Positions 59,402 through 64,000 of a stretch of DNA of 64,000 bases are shown piece after piece (the first letter of the stretch is position 1; every line of letters begins with the position of its first letter). Origin of the DNA: Auanema rhodensis. Taxonomy: Eukaryota; Nematoda; Chromadorea; Rhabditida; Rhabditidae. The stretch is from positions 12,983,767-13,047,766 of the forward strand of contig OZ059898.1 in NCBI GenBank assembly GCA_964057225.1, in the 5' to 3' direction. Below the pieces are notes generated by a model that did no database searches, had not been told where the DNA came from, and saw only the letters and a program-made list of their open reading frames with translations. The translations under genes and the position numbers were made by a program.

Positions 59402-62400
59402 ATGGTAACTGGACACCAACAATCTAATTGATCATATTCTTCATTATTATAGGTTGGGACTAACAGAACTAATTCCACAGTTTCTTCTACGGAGACTCCA
59501 GCCAAAAAGTATAGTTCATTTATTGATTTGTATTTAATGAGTTGTTGCAGAGGCAAAAGAAGGAGCTCTGAATCCTCAACAAGTTCTAGTAGGAGCAAGA
59601 AGATTAGGGTACTTCAAGCGTTTAAGTATACACATACAATTCATTTATATTTTCTTTTTAGGATTCTGATAATAGCGATATAGAAGAAGACAAAGAATTT
59701 ATAATGGATGAACTAGGTTTGTCCTTTTTCTTCCAGATAGTTTCATTGATTTTTTTCTCAGAATGCGTGGATGATACTATGAATAACGAACACGTTGTAG
59801 CCGCAGATCAGGATATGGGGCTATTAGAAAAAACTGAAATAGACGAGCAACTAGGTACTTAATACTTGTGAAAACTATTTAATCTCAACTGATTCAGATG
59901 GAGCTCGAGTCTCTTCAGATGAAATTGATATTAATGGTGTTATCCAAAATGGAAAAACCGATTCCAAAGACGATTCCAAAGCAGAATCCATAAGTAATGG
60001 ATCTCAAAATGATCTCAGTGAAAAGATTCGTAGAGAAGAATCTACAGATAGTGATACTGCTGAACAAAATTTTTCGTTAGTTGACATTAAGATAGCAATT
60101 TGTATTTTTTCTTTTTGCAGTAAAAATGGCGATAAAGTAGAAGATGCAGAAAGTGCTAAAAGTGAAGTTGCTGAACAGAATGTTGAGAGTAGCAGTTCGA
60201 AAGAATCTAATTCTCAGCAGCATAAGGATAATACTACAAAAGGTTTAGTAACTATTATAATATTTTAATCACTATTCTTATTATAGAGCATCATAAGTGC
60301 ACTGCAAAAGAAACTGAAAATGTACGTCAAAGTGTTCGAAAAGCCATGGCTGATGCTTTATCCTCCAGGTACATCACGTTATTCTTGACATTTGTTTCAA
60401 TATGCTCGATTATAGAATTAAACGAGATGTAGGAAGTACATTCCGTATAAAAGATTGTAAAGAAGCTGCTGAAGCTTTAGAAAATTCATTATATAAGGTT
60501 GGAAAATAATTTATAAAGTCATTAGAAGTAATATTTACTTTTTAGTCGTCAGTTGATGTTTTTGCTCATCAATATAAGCATTGGTTTAAACAATTTCTTC
60601 TTCTTGTTAAAGATATTAAAAATAAGGTAAATATTCTGATATTATTATAAAAATTAAATGAAAGTTCAGGTGTTTTTCAAAGATATATTATCTGGATCAT
60701 TGGACTTCGATAAACTTGCTGCTGTACCTTATGATTCTCTGAACATTAATTTTAAAAATGCCCGAAAGAATGAAGAACCTAAAGGTTTCATTATCTTTTG
60801 AAACCTAAATTAAATAAATTTGTTTTTTAGTTGTGGATGTTGAGAAATCTTCAAATGAATCAACTTCAAAAGATGAAAAAGAAATTATTGAAATTGTAGT
60901 AGAGAAAATTGAAGTAAAACAAGATGATATCGTAAAGGTAAGTAGTTTCTGTTAATTATCAATGAAAGTTTGAATATTTTAAGGTGAACTCAACACTTGA
61001 TGCCCTATTAGATGATTCAAATGTTGATACTACTGCTCAACATCTTTCCCACTTTTTTGATAAAAATTGCAATATATGTATGGCGGAACAGAAGAAAGCA
61101 GGAGCTAAGAAACGTAGAGAAGAAAAGGAAATGGTTAGACTTCAGAAAGAAAAAGAAAGAAAACGAAAGCAGAAGGATGAGAACGTAATATTTATTATTT
61201 TGATTACCGGTTCATCCACTTTTAAATTTTTTTAAGATTATTTCTCCTTCTCGAAAGAAAAAAGAACGCAAATCTGAATCCGACAGACGTGAGAAAACCA
61301 AACCTATTGTCGAAAAGGTATTTCACTATATAATTTGGTCTCATAATTAATTTAAATTGTAGGTACCCTCGCCAGCAGCTTGTTCTACTCATTACTCTGA
61401 TGACGGTGATTATGCTTGTAATGATTCCCCTGGTGGCAATGATGCTTTCAGGTTTACATATCCAGTCACAATATAATTTTGAATGTTTTATTTAGATCCG
61501 AACCTAGCACTTCTGCAGCTGTGGACGATTCCAATAGAAAATCAACTAGTGAGCATGAGAAGTTTGCCGATGTGCCTACTGCGTCCGATGATACTTGGGA
61601 AGGGTATGCTCTTTTCGCTTTAATCTTTATACTGTTCCTATTTTTTAGAGAGAAGATCATTTGGAGAGGAAATATAGCCATGCATGGGTTTTCTGTTACA
61701 ACTTCCTTTTTGGGTACACAAGCTTTTTCTAATTTTTGATTTTGTTTTTCAATTTTTAGCTGTGGCTTGTCCTGCGGCCTTGGAGATGAGCAGAGCCGTT
61801 GAACTGCCTAGTACTTTGAAAATTAAAGTAAAACATTGATGGAATTTGCTGTTTTAAATGTTTTTCTTCTATTTTCAGGGACGTATTCAACCATTTATAG
61901 CTTTAGAATACTTGAGCTCTTTAAAAAATAGTGATTCTAAAGAAGTCATTGTGATGTCTTTGCAAAAACCAGGTAAAGTTTTCAATTTTAAATTCTCAGA
62001 GTAAATATTAAATTTCAGACGATTATGCTGGATTAACTAAATATAGATTTTTATTTGATGATATGTTGGAAAAGAACCGTTTTTTCGTTTTTGATTTCAC
62101 TTCCGATGACTTTGGATGCGTAAAAGATGGATATTTGATGCCAATGCGACAGTCAGAAAATGCTTCAGGTTTTAAACATTCTTATTTGGCTCTCTGTTCA
62201 TTTCTATTGCTTTCAGACATTTTTCTTCCTCCGGGTATTGTGGAACGACAAAGTGATATGATCATAAGTGTGATTGTAAGACAAAGGAAGGAAGATCTCA
62301 AGCGAGGTGATGGAATTCTGACGCTTGATGCGCCAAATGTAATTCCTTGGAATGCGCCTGCAGTTAGGATCAATAAAAGTAATATTTAATGTTTTATTAT

Positions 62401-63971
62401 TAGCTTCATTTCCTTATTCTTTCAGATTCTCGTGACTCTGATCCATACGCAATTGAGACTTTAGCCGAAATCTTACATTTCATCGAAGTTAACGAAGACC
62501 CAAGTTGTTTCATTTCATCAAGCACTTCATTATATTATATTTTCAGAAGTAGTTAAAAACGCTGTTGCTTCATTTTTAGATCGACATCGAAACTTAGCTG
62601 ATCATGATCGACGTTCTTTAAAAAGAAAATTGTATGAAAGAATAAAAGCTGTAAAATCTAAGGATGGACGGTGATTACATAGCTTTTTTAATAACATGGA
62701 AATTAATTTTATTTTTTTAGAGCTATTAACGATGCTATGGCTAGAGATAGACGAGCTAGTGTTGAACGTAATTGCGAACCTATTTTGGACTTTGAGCAGC
62801 GTGGTGAGCCTGGCGTGGATCGTCCTTTTTCTCCTTCTGATTTTGACTCATCAGATCCTGTGCAAGCGTTTTCTGAACCTATAAAGCCTATGGTAATATT
62901 TTTGTAAATTAGTTCCTTCTCATATGCAGCTGTTTAAGGATCACTTAAACAATTTCCGTCCTGCCGAATCAAGAACTGTAGTAGATGTAGAAACTGATAA
63001 CTTAGGAACTTTTGGAGAATCTTCTCTTCCACCTCCTCCAAATTCTCCACCACCACCTCCTCCGCCACCTCCGCCACCGCCTCCTCTTCCAGTACTTGAA
63101 TCAATTCCATGTCCGCTACCATCAATCCCGCCACCATTCACAATCTTAGGTTTGAATGATTTACTCGTTTTGCATAGTATGCTTTCGATTTGAAGGAGCG
63201 GGAGCTATTCCCTTGCCACCAAAAAATATGCAAGGGACCTCAAAGTTGTCAGAAAATCTGGATTGTGCTAAAATTTCTGAAAGGAAATCTTCGGACTCTG
63301 CAGTGTCAACCCCACTGGTGAGTGTTTCAAGAAGTATTTAATGAAATTTGATATTGGTATTTAGTCATCCAGCAAAACAAATAATTCGAGTGTATCAACT
63401 GAATCTTCGGCTGATAGCAGTCCTAATATGTGCATTCCGAATCCAATGGACCAATTTGAAAATAGGAGTGAAACGTTGATGAACCTTGATCATGCATCTG
63501 ATGAGCTTACAAACTTCCAAGATTTTGGTAAATTTAGGGAATCAAAGCGATTTTTAACCTTTTTTTTTAGGAAATCTTGCTCCGCGTTTCACGATGGGAC
63601 GAGCTCAACCTGTCTCCGTGAATAGAGGATTCTTTAATGGCGCTCCAATTCCTCGTGGTCCACCTATCAATCTAATGCCATGCAGAGGCACTCCTATGTT
63701 CGGCCCTCCAGTTGGTAGAGGATTCCCTCCATTCGGACGTGGTCGCGTATTACCGCCTGGCCCCGGTAGTTTCTTCCCCTCGTCACCTCTCCCATGCCCT
63801 GGTTCCGGCTCGGGACCTGGGCCGCGAGGTCGTTTACCGCCGAAAAACCGCCCCCTGCTAGGCTTGTACGGTCCTCCGGTCTGCAATCCAACCCCAGTTG
63901 CTAACCCAGGCCCAAATGTTTTGCTTCTACCACCACCTCCTCCTCCTCCGCCTCCTCCACCTCCTCAGTAG
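59402..63971 (+). CDS. PHF3/DIDO-family protein: TFIIS-M and SPOC domains
   Basis: Nuclear regulator of RNA polymerase II; in animals the SPOC domain of PHF3 binds the phosphorylated polymerase C-terminal domain. About 22 exons encode roughly 1,000 residues. A short basic, Ser-rich start (GKRRSSESSTSSSRSKKIR) is followed by a long acidic region. The TFIIS central domain spans about 60310-60780 (VRQSVRKAMADALSSR; RDVGSTFRIKDCKEAAEALE; FFKDILSGSLDFDKLAAVPY). The family's Cys motif after it is present (FFDKNCNICMAEQKKAG), then a Lys/Glu-rich coil. The SPOC domain lies at about 61645-62300 (WRGNIAMHGFSV; GRIQPFIALEYLSSLK; LPPGIVERQSDMIISVIVRQ). The C-terminus is disordered, with two polyproline runs and an Arg/Gly/Pro-rich stretch, ending in a 12-Pro run and Gln-stop at 63971. 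I see no PHD finger. The start is uncertain: an exon of only ATG before gtaact gives an open frame (MVGTNRTNS). Confidence 0.88.
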
Positions 63972-64000
63972 CTTATACAATATCGTAAGGTAACATGAAG

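Noticed and set aside
62941-63141. Minus-strand Gly-rich frame
   Set aside because: Antisense of the polyproline-coding stretch of the SPOC gene.
63605-63891. Minus-strand Gly/Pro/Arg-rich frames
   Set aside because: Antisense of the C-terminal Arg/Gly/Pro-rich exon of the SPOC gene.
1-64000. tRNA, rRNA, CRISPR and transposon searches by eye
   Set aside because: No convincing tRNA B-box with matching stems, no rRNA-like sequence, no regular spaced repeats, and no transposase or reverse transcriptase motifs were seen; small RNA genes cannot be excluded without a covariance-model search.

Overview
The window is animal nuclear DNA, almost certainly from a nematode. The protein-coding genes are split by many short (about 40-60 bp) AT-rich GT-AG introns. 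There is a cuticle collagen of the nematode type (subtilisin site, Cys-flanked Gly-X-Y blocks, CDHCPPPR-type C-terminus), a tandem pair of nematode sigma-type glutathione S-transferases, and several start codons that sit directly behind a tttcag-type acceptor, as expected where a spliced leader is added. Intergenic DNA is AT-rich with dinucleotide microsatellites. I cannot name the species.

Layout: 502-2214 (+) cuticle collagen. 2484-3473 and 5470-6457 (-) tandem GSTs. 8026-8818 and 8987-10031 (-) two secreted or membrane proteins, the second Cys-rich with a probable GPI tail. 10588-10995 (-) an 89-residue protein that is a free-standing biotinyl/lipoyl-type domain. 11474-13850 (-) a protein with an Arg/Gly-rich region and a C2H2 finger. 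14770-16243 (-) an acidic-repeat protein. 16566-18060 (+) GET4 and 18246-19152 (+) 1-Cys peroxiredoxin, close enough to be one operon. 21477-21724 (+) and 21850-22575 (-) two small convergent secreted-protein genes. 27185-30051 (+) a divergent SLC2 sugar-transporter-like gene, convergent with 30433-33826 (-) cullin-3. 33827-45238 is an 11.4 kb stretch with no convincing gene, holding a long CT microsatellite. 45239-48695 (+) a divergent Pax gene that stops right after the paired domain. 50264-53645 (+) a GPSM2/Pins/AGS-3 protein with TPR repeats and four GoLoco motifs. 56355-58440 (+) a secreted protein built from phase-1 exon modules. 59402-63971 (+) a PHF3/DIDO-family protein (TFIIS-M plus SPOC domains) with a polyproline tail.

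The genes do not form one pathway. They are a typical mix of housekeeping functions (tail-anchored protein targeting, peroxide removal, ubiquitin ligation, RNA polymerase II regulation, cell polarity) and nematode extracellular proteins. The least ordinary items are the free-standing biotinyl-like domain, the paired-domain-only Pax protein with a degenerate N-terminal hairpin, and the phase-1 exon-module gene. All gene models were made by eye from splice signals and reading frame; exon ends may be off by small amounts where noted.
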